Assembly (NCBI GenBank): GCA_009841255.1
Contig: VXMD01000081.1
Span: 1-64,000 of the forward strand
Source: Candidatus Poribacteria bacterium
GTDB taxonomy: Bacteria > Poribacteria > WGA-4E > WGA-3G
Direction of reading: 5' to 3'
Length of the DNA: 64,000 nt
Of this stretch, positions 52,027 through 60,881 are shown one piece after another; positions within the stretch are counted from its first letter, which is position 1; the number at the start of each line of letters is the position of its first letter. The notes below the pieces were generated by a model. That model did no database searches. It was not told the DNA's origin and saw nothing but the letters and a program-made list of their open reading frames with translations. The position numbers were made by a program, and so were the translations under genes.

Positions 52027-52048
52027 GGCAAGGTTAGGAAACCTTACC
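52027..52048. repeat. dispersed palindrome GGCAAGGTT-AGGA-AACCTTACC
   Basis: AAGGTT/AACCTT perfect six-base stem extended by GG/CC with one mismatch; loop AGGA. Core GGTT-AGGA-AACC as in the terminator at 1670-1693. Lies between the nucleosidase and rsgA genes. Confidence 0.55.
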
Positions 52049-52083
52049 AGCGCGATGGGAAGTCCAAGCCTCTTGTGTTCATA

Positions 52084-53295
52084 CTAATTGCTCGTTTTTC
52101 TAAATTCACAGTAACTTTCATACCGAGACTGCGAGATGTCCCCTTTTTTCAAAGCTTCTTCCACGCTACAGCCTTTCTCATAAATATGCCCGCAGGAATT
52201 GTTAGTGCACTGCTCTCGGAGCGAGTTCATCTCTGGAAAATAGCGATCCATCAAGCGGGGCTCGATGTTCCAAAAGTTCAATTCGCGCAGTCCCGGTGTA
52301 TCGGCGATAAAACCGCCGAAATCCAAGTTGTAAAGTTGGGTTGCAACGGTCGTGTGTCTACCGCCCCGTCTCGGATTCACTGTGTTGGTTTTCAATTTCA
52401 AATTGGGCTGAATGGCATTCAGGAGCGAGGATTTTCCGACCCCCGATAATCCGGTGAATGCTGAAATCTTCCCTTTCATCCATGTCTTCAAATCCTCGAT
52501 TCCCTCGTCGGTCGTTGCACTTGTAAGGATTGTCCGATAACCGATTTTTTGGTAAACTGCGGTCATCGAATCTACGTCTGATCGGTTTTCGAGCATATCA
52601 ATTTTATTGAAACAGATAAGCGGTTCAATTCCGGATGCCTCGGCGATAACGAGGAATTTGTCTAACATTCGCTGCCAGATGGGTGGTTCTTTTACAGAGG
52701 AAACGATAACAAGCCCATTGAGATTCGGAATAAGAATAACCCTTTTGGATTGTGTCCCTTTTCGTTTGTATTGGCTCTTGCGGCGCATAACGGCTGCAAT
52801 CGTCCCGTGCGTTTCATCAATCACCTGAATTTTGACGCGATCCCCAACGTAGACCTGTTGATTTGTGCTAAAGGCATCTCGTTTTCCGCGTAGCGAGCAT
52901 TGATATTGATCCGTATCGCACTGCACGATGTAAACGCCGTTGCTGGCACGCATCACAATACCTTCGGGAAGTCCGATCAATTTTTCGTTGTCGAAGAGAT
53001 AACCTGTCCGTTTGAGGAGTTCCTCGTCCGGTATAATGCGTGCGGCTTTAATCGCACTAAGCCGTCTGACCCGGTCTTTGACGAGCATCTTCTCTGATTT
53101 GAGCAGCAATGCAACAATAACTGGTTTATCCTCATCACTACCAAGGGCATTCTCGGCGTCCCGAATCGCTGGATTCATACCGAGATACACCCTACTATAG
53201 ATGACGCGCTCCCGCCAATCAAAAGCCGAGTAATCGCCTGCGATAATCTTTTGCGCTTCACTTAAAGTTGTGCCTGCGTAAACAGACATTGCCAT
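52084..53295 (-). CDS. rsgA: ribosome small-subunit-dependent GTPase A (RsgA/YjeQ)
   Basis: 403 residues from the ATG at 53295 (GAGGG upstream). Circularly permuted GTPase: G4 NKID at 230-233, G1 GLSGVGKS at 282-289, G3 DTPG at 332-335; OB-fold before it (GDRVKIQVIDETHGTIAAVM); C-terminal zinc cluster C363, C368, H370, C376. RsgA promotes late maturation of the 30S ribosomal subunit. Residues 1-110 (SEAQKIIAGDYSAFDWRERV...) are an extension absent from E. coli RsgA (~350 residues). Only housekeeping translation gene in this window. Confidence 0.93.
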   Translation of the reverse strand: MAMSVYAGTTLSEAQKIIAGDYSAFDWRERVIYSRVYLGMNPAIRDAENALGSDEDKPVIVALLLKSEKMLVKDRVRRLSAIKAARIIPDEELLKRTGYLFDNEKLIGLPEGIVMRASNGVYIVQCDTDQYQCSLRGKRDAFSTNQQVYVGDRVKIQVIDETHGTIAAVMRRKSQYKRKGTQSKRVILIPNLNGLVIVSSVKEPPIWQRMLDKFLVIAEASGIEPLICFNKIDMLENRSDVDSMTAVYQKIGYRTILTSATTDEGIEDLKTWMKGKISAFTGLSGVGKSSLLNAIQPNLKLKTNTVNPRRGGRHTTVATQLYNLDFGGFIADTPGLRELNFWNIEPRLMDRYFPEMNSLREQCTNNSCGHIYEKGCSVEEALKKGDISQSRYESYCEFRKTSN

Positions 53296-53460
53296 AGGCT
53301 TCAATTCCCTCTGTTTTCTCTACCACAAATCATAGCAAATTTTCGTGAATGGTTCAAAGGAACCTTTGTTAAAACTCTGATAAAACGCGATGGTCTTTCA
53401 ACTACATACAATTTTGGATGCACTTTAGAAAGCATCGCGTGAACGGTGTGCTGATTTTTC

Positions 53461-53489
53461 TTGACGTGTTTCACAAAATTGGTTATTCT
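53461..53489 (+). promoter_or_regulatory. promoter of the Gfo/Idh gene (TTGACG - 17 bp - TATTCT)
   Basis: TTGACG at 53461-53466, 17-base spacer, TATTCT at 53484-53489. Start near 53496, ~70 bases before the ATG at 53566, which rules out the longer frame starting at 53461. Confidence 0.6.
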
Positions 53490-53565
53490 TTTTATGCGTA
53501 AAGAATTGATCAAATGCGGTAGAAGGACCCATCAAATCATTTTATTCAGGACGAGGAGAATACCC

Positions 53566-54645
53566 ATGAAAATGTATCGTGCCGCTGTTATCGGTTGTAG
53601 CCGAATGGGTGCATTTATTGATAACGAAGTCCCCGATTACAAAGCGATTAAGTTGCCGTATTCCCATGCTGCAGGCTTTTTTGCCGAAGAACGAACGGAT
53701 CTTATTGCATGTGCGGATCTGCGTCCAGAAGTCATGGAACATTTTGGGAACCGATATAATGTTCCAAAAGCGAATCAGTATACCGATTATCGTGACATGC
53801 TTGAAAAAGAACAGCCTGATATTGTCAGTGTTGCCACACAACCCGAGCATCGCGCAGAAATTGTTATTTACGCAGCGAACCACGGTGTGAAAGCGATCTA
53901 TGCCGAAAAGGCGATGGCGGCTTCTATGGACGAGGCAGCCGCAATGGTATCTGCGGTAGAAGAAAACAATGTTGCCTTTAACCTCGGCACGAATCGACGC
54001 TGGCATACGGGTTTCGACAAAATGAAAGAGGTCATTGACAGCAGTGAAATTGGTAAGCTACGCACCTTGATTATCTATTCAAACGGTACACTTTTCAACT
54101 CAGCCAGTCATCACTTTGACCTAATTTTACGTTTGAATAGCGATGTGCCTGCGAGTTGGATCACAGGTTATCTGCCACAAGGCGATTCGGTTTTTGATGG
54201 CGATGAACTGCGAGCGGATCCGTCTGGCGGTGGAACAATCCAGTTTGAAAATGGTGTGACGGCACATGCCCTACTAACGCCGCGGGGTAGTGAATGGGAA
54301 GCAATTTGTGATGGCGGAACCGTTACATGCTGGAACAACGGTTGGCAGTGGCATCTCCGTAAACAGCAAGACCTCCCGGGATGGCGGACATGTCAAGTAC
54401 CTGAAACCTTCCCTGAATTTGAACATACCAGTAGCACAGCCAACTTGGTTAAAGATCTTGTCCACGCATTGGATACAGGGGAACCGACCCGAGGCGGGGT
54501 CCGATGCGCGTATGCCAGCACGGAACTGATTTTTGGCATCATTGAGTCACATCTACACAACGGCGCACGTATTGAACTTCCGTTGAAAGATTCAAAAATC
54601 CGTTTACAGAGAAATCCAACTGCGAGACAACCCAGGGTCGAGTAA
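53566..54645 (+). CDS. Gfo/Idh/MocA family oxidoreductase
   Basis: 359 residues from the ATG at 53566 (GAGGAGAA upstream, promoter at 53461). VIGCSRMGAFID is the Rossmann glycine loop (one Gly replaced); AIYAEKAMAAS carries the EK of the family's EKP motif, Pro replaced by Ala; the C-terminal sheet has GGTIQFENGVTAHALLTPRG. NAD(P)-dependent oxidation/reduction of a sugar or cyclitol expected. The only plus-strand gene between 44 and 63 kb. Distinct from the Gfo/Idh at 3.5 kb; the two share only family motifs. Confidence 0.87.
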   Translation: MKMYRAAVIGCSRMGAFIDNEVPDYKAIKLPYSHAAGFFAEERTDLIACADLRPEVMEHFGNRYNVPKANQYTDYRDMLEKEQPDIVSVATQPEHRAEIVIYAANHGVKAIYAEKAMAASMDEAAAMVSAVEENNVAFNLGTNRRWHTGFDKMKEVIDSSEIGKLRTLIIYSNGTLFNSASHHFDLILRLNSDVPASWITGYLPQGDSVFDGDELRADPSGGGTIQFENGVTAHALLTPRGSEWEAICDGGTVTCWNNGWQWHLRKQQDLPGWRTCQVPETFPEFEHTSSTANLVKDLVHALDTGEPTRGGVRCAYASTELIFGIIESHLHNGARIELPLKDSKIRLQRNPTARQPRVE

Positions 54646-54684
54646 CCGTAGTAAATCTGGAAGTATACTCCCAATTTTTGGGTG

Positions 54685-55626
54685 TCAATCACGGATTTCA
54701 AGGGACGCACACCGAATATTCTCTAATTCCTGAGCGCTGAAGACGCCTGCACGGTAGAGATTCCGATACTCGTCAGAGACACTCTGACCGAATATCAGCA
54801 GATCGTCCGTATTAATCGTTACCGGCACGCCGTTGTCAAATAAGGTGCGAATCGGATGGGAAGCGAGATCCGACACACCGTCCAACATCACGTTGCTTGT
54901 CGGACACACATTCAACTGTATCCGGTTCTCCGAGAGCCACCGCATGACTTCAACCGATTCCGCGGCACCGATGCCGTGTTGAACCTCGTCCAAATCCAAG
55001 ACTTCAACCGTCCGTCGGACCTCTTCTGCACCACCGAACTCGCCAACGTGGGCTTTGCGTTTCATTCCCGCATCGCGTGCCTTGGTATATAAGGACTGGA
55101 CGGCTTCAGGCGCACACGCCTCTTGATGGCTATACAGATCGATTGATTGAAAAAACTCCAATTCTATTGCTTCGTGTGCCAATTTCATCCATTTTGGATC
55201 GGCGGCACACTCCCGCGCAAAACCGAGTTCAGGACGCAAATCGATTTGCTCTCGATACCGCTTAACTAACGCTTCAATAGATGTGCGAAGTTCGGTCAAC
55301 CCACCCGGATAAAACTTAAGCAACCGTATGTCGAAACTCATTTCAAGTATAACGACACCATCTTGGATTGCATCACTGATCGCTGACGTCACGATGAACT
55401 CAAAACCTTGGCGATGATCTAAGTGAGGCGCTAAGGCAGCATCTATGTATTCCATCATCCCGCCAAGTCCTTTCATTTTGAGAGGGGGTTTGGTGAGCGG
55501 ATGCCCGAGCCAACGCTCTGCATTCTCTCGACGTGTACTTAAGAAAGAATGGGAGTGAACGTCGGTTTTAGGGGCTGCTCTTATAGCCGTCAAGTTGTCT
55601 GTAGAGAGTGCCTCAACGAAATTCAT
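54685..55626 (-). CDS. adenosine deaminase family protein
   Basis: 313 residues from the ATG at 55626. Zinc His pair in TDVHSHSF (His24, His26), the catalytic HVGEFGGAEEVRR (His and Glu, HAGE-like), DEVQHGIGAAES (third His region), LNVCPTSNVML and VTINTDDLLIFG (zinc Asp). These are the adenosine/AMP deaminase motifs in order. Hydrolytic deamination of a purine nucleoside, or amidohydrolysis of a related adenine base. Last gene of a four-gene run; overlaps the GNAT gene by 14 bases. Confidence 0.87.
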   Translation of the reverse strand: MNFVEALSTDNLTAIRAAPKTDVHSHSFLSTRRENAERWLGHPLTKPPLKMKGLGGMMEYIDAALAPHLDHRQGFEFIVTSAISDAIQDGVVILEMSFDIRLLKFYPGGLTELRTSIEALVKRYREQIDLRPELGFARECAADPKWMKLAHEAIELEFFQSIDLYSHQEACAPEAVQSLYTKARDAGMKRKAHVGEFGGAEEVRRTVEVLDLDEVQHGIGAAESVEVMRWLSENRIQLNVCPTSNVMLDGVSDLASHPIRTLFDNGVPVTINTDDLLIFGQSVSDEYRNLYRAGVFSAQELENIRCASLEIRD

Positions 55627-56062
55627 ACAATTTTTCCATCTGGAGGTGTGTAGAACTCTCACCAACGATTGTGAATCCCAACCTTTGGTAGAAGGCGACA
55701 CCGCGGGCGTTGACCTTTAGTACCTGAAGCGTTACAGACTTCTGCGCGCGGGTGGCGTCATCAATGATACGGGTCATGCAAGCCGAACCGATGCCTTTCC
55801 CTTGGTACTCAGGCAGGATAAAGATCTGATTGACCTTGAGCGTGTCAGGAGTACAAGACTTTATCAAGAAACCTATATCGGTCTCACAAAACTGGATGAT
55901 ACGGTAATCATACGAAGCAAACTCTTTATTATGGCGTTTCCGTTGATAACTATTGTCCCAACCCCATACTTGTTCTACATATTCTCGGTACGCCGCTTTT
56001 TTCACGGTAAAAACAAATTCGCTGTCGCTTGCCTGCGCCTGGCGAAGACTTAGTTCCTCCAC
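55613..56062 (-). CDS. GNAT family N-acetyltransferase
   Basis: 149 residues from a GTG at 56062, chosen because GGAG lies seven bases upstream and the family beta1 strand (LSLRQAQASDSEFVFTVKKA) begins there; upstream TTG codons have no ribosome site. VNQIFILPEYQGKGIGSACM is motif A with the loop QGKGIG; VLKVNARGVAFYQRLGFTIV is motif B. Overlaps the adenosine-deaminase gene by 14 bases and follows the methyltransferase by 31, so it is in an operon. Likely acetylates a small molecule handled by these enzymes. Confidence 0.83.
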   Translation of the reverse strand: MEELSLRQAQASDSEFVFTVKKAAYREYVEQVWGWDNSYQRKRHNKEFASYDYRIIQFCETDIGFLIKSCTPDTLKVNQIFILPEYQGKGIGSACMTRIIDDATRAQKSVTLQVLKVNARGVAFYQRLGFTIVGESSTHLQMEKLYEFR

Positions 56063-56093
56063 AACAAAACTCCATTTTCGAGCGGTATAGGAT

Positions 56094-56867
56094 TTATACC
56101 CTTTTCTTTGCGACAATGGCAAAACTCACGTTGTAAGCCATCTCGTGCGTCCAACTCCCCGGTGTGGCTTCAATATCTGGCTGGGTCCATGAACGTTCCT
56201 CAACCCGCTCAATCTGAAAACCGTTGTCCAAGAGTCCGTTGAATATATCACTCAAATAGTGCCGGAAATCGAACGCGCCGTCTGAATACCTGTAAACGCG
56301 CGAAGTGTACGGTTCGATAACGCGATAGAATTCACCGTCCCACTCCAAGGAATGGTTGGCGGGATTGCCAAAGTCTACCCGATACCGCCCGCCGGGTCGA
56401 ATAATTCTCGACACGCCGCTATAGATTTCATGAACGGATGGCACCCAGCTCATGGAGGGTCCTTGATAGATAAGATCATACGAAGCATCTTCGATTGCGG
56501 ACAGATCGCGGATATTAAGGCGACGCGTTTCGATCTGATAGCCGTAATGTTCCGCGGCTGTAATATCGCCATCAAGCTGACCTTGCGTGAAATCAATCAC
56601 AGTCACACGGGCATCAAGCAGACCGAACACCGCCGACTGTTGTCCGCCACCCGCGGCGAGGCACAACACGTCTTTGTGCGCGACGTCTCTGAGTAGGTAA
56701 GCAGGATAGATTTGGTAGAGATGATAGGGAACCGGATCAAGTCGATTCTCAGCGTATTCCAGAATATCATCTCTATCAAGGTCGAGCCATGGCACGGTAA
56801 AACCGTTCTTTTTTAAGACTTGGGCTTCCCAACGTGCTCGATTGGCAATTGTAATCTCATCATTCAT
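56094..56867 (-). CDS. class I SAM-dependent methyltransferase
   Basis: 257 residues. VLCLAAGGGQQSAVFGLLDA is motif I, VTVIDFTQGQLDGD motif II, and DLIYQGPSMSWVPSVHEIYS the motif IV region; IIRPGGRYRVDFGNP follows. GGGQQS replaces the usual GxGxG loop. Resembles methyltransferases of small molecules or nucleosides. Co-directional with the uridine-kinase-like gene (34 bases upstream) and the GNAT/adenosine-deaminase pair. Confidence 0.84.
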   Translation of the reverse strand: MNDEITIANRARWEAQVLKKNGFTVPWLDLDRDDILEYAENRLDPVPYHLYQIYPAYLLRDVAHKDVLCLAAGGGQQSAVFGLLDARVTVIDFTQGQLDGDITAAEHYGYQIETRRLNIRDLSAIEDASYDLIYQGPSMSWVPSVHEIYSGVSRIIRPGGRYRVDFGNPANHSLEWDGEFYRVIEPYTSRVYRYSDGAFDFRHYLSDIFNGLLDNGFQIERVEERSWTQPDIEATPGSWTHEMAYNVSFAIVAKKRV

Positions 56868-56901
56868 TGGATTTCACCATACAAGTTTTTAGAGAGATAC
56901 T

Positions 56902-57528
56902 TCAATTGGGTTCGCTCATCGATAAATACGAGGCTGTCCCATTCACAAACAAATCGGCTCTTTCATGAGGGAGATGCGTTTTGACGTAGTAGTCTTCTTT
57001 CGGCATCCAATCCTGTTCCCAAATGGTGCGTGCCTTTTCGCCATCTCGCGCAATGCCACGGGCAAGACGGATGGCTCTCGGGCATTCCACCCATATTTTC
57101 AAATCGTACAGATGTGTTAACTCACGCCGCATCGTATAGACACCCTCAACAAGCACCACATCGGAAGCAGAAATCGTCCGCCATTCCGCAAGGACGTCTG
57201 TCTCCCAATCGTACCGCTGGTAATGTGCTGAATGCCCTTCTCTAAGAGGAGTGAGCACCTGATCACGGAGACGCTCCCAATCAAAATCGCCACCAATTAC
57301 CGCCGCTTGTTGGTTTTCACGTTGATGAGAAAGGCGATAGAAATCATCATGCTTGACAACTGACACGATCCAACCCAACGTTTTGAGTTGCTCTTTCAAC
57401 AGGTGCGCCGAAGTGCTTTTTCCAGCACCGCCAGGTCCATCAATCGCCACAAGCAGACAATCTCTTTGATGTTGGAGTGCCTTCAAACAATTTACAATGT
57501 TGGCAAGTGAAGTGAAACCCAATTTCAT
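56902..57528 (-). CDS. uridine-kinase-like P-loop kinase
   Basis: 208 residues. Walker A GPGGAGKST at 31-39; VVKHDDFYR is the family's Asp-Asp-Phe-Tyr substrate segment; DFDWERLRDQVLTPLREG and VLVEGVYTMRREL (the VEG Walker-B-like strand) match uridine kinase/phosphoribulokinase-type enzymes. The later RLARGIARDGEK is the lid. First gene of the run kinase - methyltransferase - GNAT - adenosine deaminase. Probably phosphorylates a nucleoside or similar compound. Confidence 0.85.
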   Translation of the reverse strand: MKLGFTSLANIVNCLKALQHQRDCLLVAIDGPGGAGKSTSAHLLKEQLKTLGWIVSVVKHDDFYRLSHQRENQQAAVIGGDFDWERLRDQVLTPLREGHSAHYQRYDWETDVLAEWRTISASDVVLVEGVYTMRRELTHLYDLKIWVECPRAIRLARGIARDGEKARTIWEQDWMPKEDYYVKTHLPHERADLFVNGTASYLSMSEPN

Positions 57529-57576
57529 CTTCCTGTTGTTTGAGATTCAGACAAGCCTGCAAGGTCTGCGAAGTAA

Positions 57577-58743
57577 TTATACCATGACGCTCTCTATCCA
57601 TGCCTCATCAATTTCGAGACCGAAACCGGGGGCGTCCGACGGAGCAACGTAGCCGTCTTTGATGACAGAGGTGCCGGGTAACTTGACCATCTCTTCAAGA
57701 GGCACGCCGGGTGCTGAAATGCCTTCAGAGCGTTCACCCCACGTAATAGCGGGCATCGCGAATGCGAGGTGCTGACCGTAGGGATAGTTCATGCCGCCGT
57801 GTGTAATCACGGAGATACCGTTTGCCTCTGCAATATGACAAATCTTCATTGCGGATGTGATACCGCCACACCATAAAACGTCAGGCTGAAAGATGTCAAC
57901 CAGACGTCGTCCTGCCGCCTCCGCAAAAACGGTTGGCAAATACCAGTGTTCCCCTGTGGCGAGCGTTTGCCAAGGGAGGCGTTGACGCACCGTCTCATAG
58001 CCAACAAAATCGTCGGCACGGATGTAGTCCTCCATCCATTTCAAACCGTAAGGCTTCATGGTTTCGCAGACGCGCACGGTATGCTCTATGTCAAAACCGG
58101 TCCAAGCGTCCAACATCAGATCAACGTTATCGCCGATCGCTTCTCGCGTCGTTGCTACCAATTCTTCAAGTTTGCCTAAGCCTTCTTTCCCTTGCTCAGG
58201 ACCCCACGGTGTGAAGAGTTTTGTGGCTTTGAATCCGAGTTCCATGTACCATTCCTGATCGAAACCGGAGGCGTAGCAGAAAATCTTTTCTTTTTGCGGT
58301 CCACCGAGCAGTTCATAAACCGGTCGCCCCAGGATTTTACCTTTGAGGTCCCACAACGCACAATCCACCGCACTGATGGCGTAACTCGTCAACCCGGTCG
58401 CCCCAAAGGCGGCTGACAATCGCACCATCATATCCCATATTTTTTCAGTCGCCATACAATTTTCGCCAACGAGAAATGGAGCGAAATGGTCTGAGATGAT
58501 TCGGGTCACGGGACCTCCGTAAAGCGAGATACCGAACCCCCAGGTCCCATCTTCTGCCGTTATAATGCAGGCGGGACGTTTCCATTCCGAATAGGAAACA
58601 TGTCCCTCTTTTCTATTGAATGACGGATAACGTGTGATGGGTCGGTTCAATTGATATGTTCCGGACCGACTCGGTGTGCGTGGCGTTGTTGTGGGTTTTG
58701 GGTTTAGCTCGATTTCTACGACGCGAATTTCTTTAATTTTCAT
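57577..58743 (-). CDS. enolase-superfamily acid-sugar dehydratase, L-rhamnonate dehydratase-like
   Basis: 388 residues. N-terminal RPITRYPSFNRKEGHVSYSE is characteristic of rhamnonate dehydratase; SAVDCALWDLKGKILGRPVY then ELLGG is the capping helix. Metal ligands Asp in DLMLDAWTGFD, Glu in WMEDYI and Glu in TGEHWY; the late HGGMNYPYGQHLAFA holds the catalytic His. Dehydrates L-rhamnonate or a similar sugar acid to a 2-keto-3-deoxy acid. AGAAAGGAAACCTT precedes the ATG. No adjacent aldolase or transporter, although a DapA-like aldolase lies 1.2 kb away. Specificity is inferred from the N-terminal motif. Confidence 0.82.
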   Translation of the reverse strand: MKIKEIRVVEIELNPKPTTTPRTPSRSGTYQLNRPITRYPSFNRKEGHVSYSEWKRPACIITAEDGTWGFGISLYGGPVTRIISDHFAPFLVGENCMATEKIWDMMVRLSAAFGATGLTSYAISAVDCALWDLKGKILGRPVYELLGGPQKEKIFCYASGFDQEWYMELGFKATKLFTPWGPEQGKEGLGKLEELVATTREAIGDNVDLMLDAWTGFDIEHTVRVCETMKPYGLKWMEDYIRADDFVGYETVRQRLPWQTLATGEHWYLPTVFAEAAGRRLVDIFQPDVLWCGGITSAMKICHIAEANGISVITHGGMNYPYGQHLAFAMPAITWGERSEGISAPGVPLEEMVKLPGTSVIKDGYVAPSDAPGFGLEIDEAWIESVMV

Positions 58744-58949
58744 AAGGTTTCCTTTCTATACTGGATGAAGTTGTAGATACAGCAACTCTACGGATTATGG
58801 TGGCTTGACGAACCCAAACGGCCATAATCCAGAAAATGTTCAAGTTTAATATATACCATCTTCAGGGAAACAGCAACGGCGAAATTCGTGAAAGAGCAAG
58901 TTTCGTCAAATAGGTTAGGAAAGGGTCAAACTTGGAGTGTGTATACAAA

Positions 58950-59843
58950 TCAGACATATTTAGACTGTCCGACCGAATTCCTGACCTGTTGGTAGGCGCA
59001 CTCAATTTCAAAAACGAGAAGTCCAAACTCAATCTTCTCTTTAATCGCAGCATCGTCTGTCTGATAGTGCTTCAGCACCGCATCAATAACCTTCTTGGCT
59101 ACAACGCCATCGGAGGGCAAATCTGAATACATCTCTATAGCAAACTCGGATAGATCTGCAGCAGGGTCGTGCATCACTGCATCAGCCCAATCAATAATGG
59201 CGAGGTGTTCAAGATCTTCCTGTACGAAAAACAGGTGGTTTATTTGGAGATCTGTGTGAACGACAGCCCATCTCTGGTTTAAGGATTCCTGTAGGTTTTC
59301 CAGTGTTTCACTCCATCGGCTTGTATCGATTTCCGTGGTATTTTCCGAAATAAACGCGAGTTTTTGTCTTGTGTCACGAATTGCTACTGCGAAAGGATCG
59401 GCAGCGCGTGGGATGTGGTCTAAGACCTCATCTGGAAATTTGTGCCTGTGCAGAAAGGTGAGAGCGGTACCGAGAGATTTGCCAAAGGATTCTAATTCCC
59501 TGGCGGTAAATGTCTCAAGGGCTTCTATGGGTAGTGAAGAACCGTTGATTCTTGAAAACATCGCATAGAATCCGTTGTCGTGGACCATGATCGGTTTAGT
59601 TACGGTGAAAGGCATTGATAATGCGTGCAGGCATTCTGTGATTTTAAATTCTTTTAGAAGCAGGGCTCGGTAGGCGTTGCGCGCAATTTTGAGAATAGCA
59701 TCGTCGCGGTAGTAGAAGGTAAAATTATCACCACCCCGGTGCCGGTCGGATACGGGTTTCAGATCCGCAAGAGAGATATCAGTAGCGAATCTTTTAAGAA
59801 AATCACATACATTTTCTGCTGTAATCTCAGTTGTATGATTCAT
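58950..59843 (-). CDS. aminoglycoside phosphotransferase-like (APH) kinase
   Basis: 297 residues. FYYRDDAILKIARNAYRALL holds the ATP-binding Lys; WAVVHTDLQINHLFF is the catalytic loop, HGDLHxxN in typical APHs, reading HTDLQINH here, so the catalytic Asp is kept while the metal-binding Asn is His; AIIDWADAVMHDPAADLSEF is the DxD metal loop. The family phosphorylates aminoglycosides, choline, fructosamines and other small alcohols. Monocistronic. Substrate unknown. Confidence 0.82.
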   Translation of the reverse strand: MNHTTEITAENVCDFLKRFATDISLADLKPVSDRHRGGDNFTFYYRDDAILKIARNAYRALLLKEFKITECLHALSMPFTVTKPIMVHDNGFYAMFSRINGSSLPIEALETFTARELESFGKSLGTALTFLHRHKFPDEVLDHIPRAADPFAVAIRDTRQKLAFISENTTEIDTSRWSETLENLQESLNQRWAVVHTDLQINHLFFVQEDLEHLAIIDWADAVMHDPAADLSEFAIEMYSDLPSDGVVAKKVIDAVLKHYQTDDAAIKEKIEFGLLVFEIECAYQQVRNSVGQSKYV

Positions 59844-59924
59844 CGGAGTATGCGTACATCGAGTAGGTTAAGAACGATCGTTAACATCACGTTTGAATAG
59901 CGTTTAACCATTTGCGTCCATCAA

Positions 59925-60848
59925 TTAGAGTTCCGCAGACTTGATGTTCCCAAAGATCCGCTCCAGCGTCGTTCGGACTTCCTGATGTTTTTCGTCCGTA
60001 TGTGAAATAGAAGGCGTTCGGAGTCGGTGGTTCGGATAGAGTCCGTGAAGATGGAGTGCCGATTTGATGCTTGGTAGCCACTCCAACTTCGTTGCGGTCT
60101 TGAGCCAAGGTTCCTCATAACGGAACACAATTTCCTGTGCCGCATCGTTTCGTTCTGTGGTCAGGGCATTATAGAATTCCAGTGCAATGTCCGGTCGGAA
60201 GGGAGCGATGGTACAGAGATACGCCGTTGAACCGATCGGATAGCCGAACATGAAATTGCGCATCTGTCCGCCACTGATCACCGCAAAATTCTCGTCAGTG
60301 GTTGCACGAATGATGTCATAGTAGGCGTAGAACGGATGACCGTCGTTTTTGATACCGACCACTTCCGGACGTTTTGCTAATTCAGCAACGATGTCCACAG
60401 GATAAGCGTCTTGCCATGCGCCCCAAACCAACAGAGGCATCGGTGCGGCATCCTGAACACTATCGAAATAGCCAACGATCACCTCGCGCTTTACCCCCAA
60501 TCCCGGATGAATTTGGATCTTAACAGCATCTACACCTGTAGCGTCGCAGTGTTTCAGAAACTCTCGGCACTGTCCCGGATGCCACCAACCCGTTGAAGCA
60601 ATAAACAGCGAGCGACCTGATATTTCTTCTGCCAGTTCTGTAGTCAGATGCCAGATTTCTTCATCCGTTAGGCTACAGAATTCGCTGCTGCCATACGTGA
60701 GGAGTATCACTGGAACGTTCTGTTCGCATAACCAGTTGACGTATTTCCGCATTGCGCCGATATCCAGTGCGTCATCGTCACCAAAGCAGACATTCACCGG
60801 CACGACGGGACCTTTCAGACGTTCCACCACACGAATTGCTCGCTTCAT
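59925..60848 (-). CDS. DapA-family (N-acetylneuraminate lyase superfamily) aldolase
   Basis: 307 residues, TIM barrel. VNVCFGDDDALDIGAMRKYV, LLTYGSSEFCSLTDEE (the GTTGE motif as GSSEF), and VVGIKNDGHPFYA with the Schiff-base Lys at its usual place after strand six. The conserved proton-relay Tyr (YNxP) is replaced: MPLLVWGAWQD. Family members add or release pyruvate from keto acids, e.g. 2-keto-3-deoxy sugar acids, which would fit the rhamnonate-dehydratase-like neighbour, but there is no operon. TCTCTTCC-type GAGGAAG lies before the ATG. Confidence 0.83.
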   Translation of the reverse strand: MKRAIRVVERLKGPVVPVNVCFGDDDALDIGAMRKYVNWLCEQNVPVILLTYGSSEFCSLTDEEIWHLTTELAEEISGRSLFIASTGWWHPGQCREFLKHCDATGVDAVKIQIHPGLGVKREVIVGYFDSVQDAAPMPLLVWGAWQDAYPVDIVAELAKRPEVVGIKNDGHPFYAYYDIIRATTDENFAVISGGQMRNFMFGYPIGSTAYLCTIAPFRPDIALEFYNALTTERNDAAQEIVFRYEEPWLKTATKLEWLPSIKSALHLHGLYPNHRLRTPSISHTDEKHQEVRTTLERIFGNIKSAEL

Positions 60849-60881
60849 AAGGACTTCCTCTCATTAAAATGCCAATACAAA

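Noticed and set aside
53461-53565. N-terminal extension of the Gfo/Idh gene
   Set aside because: It contains the promoter; the ATG at 53566 has the ribosome site and starts the Rossmann strand.
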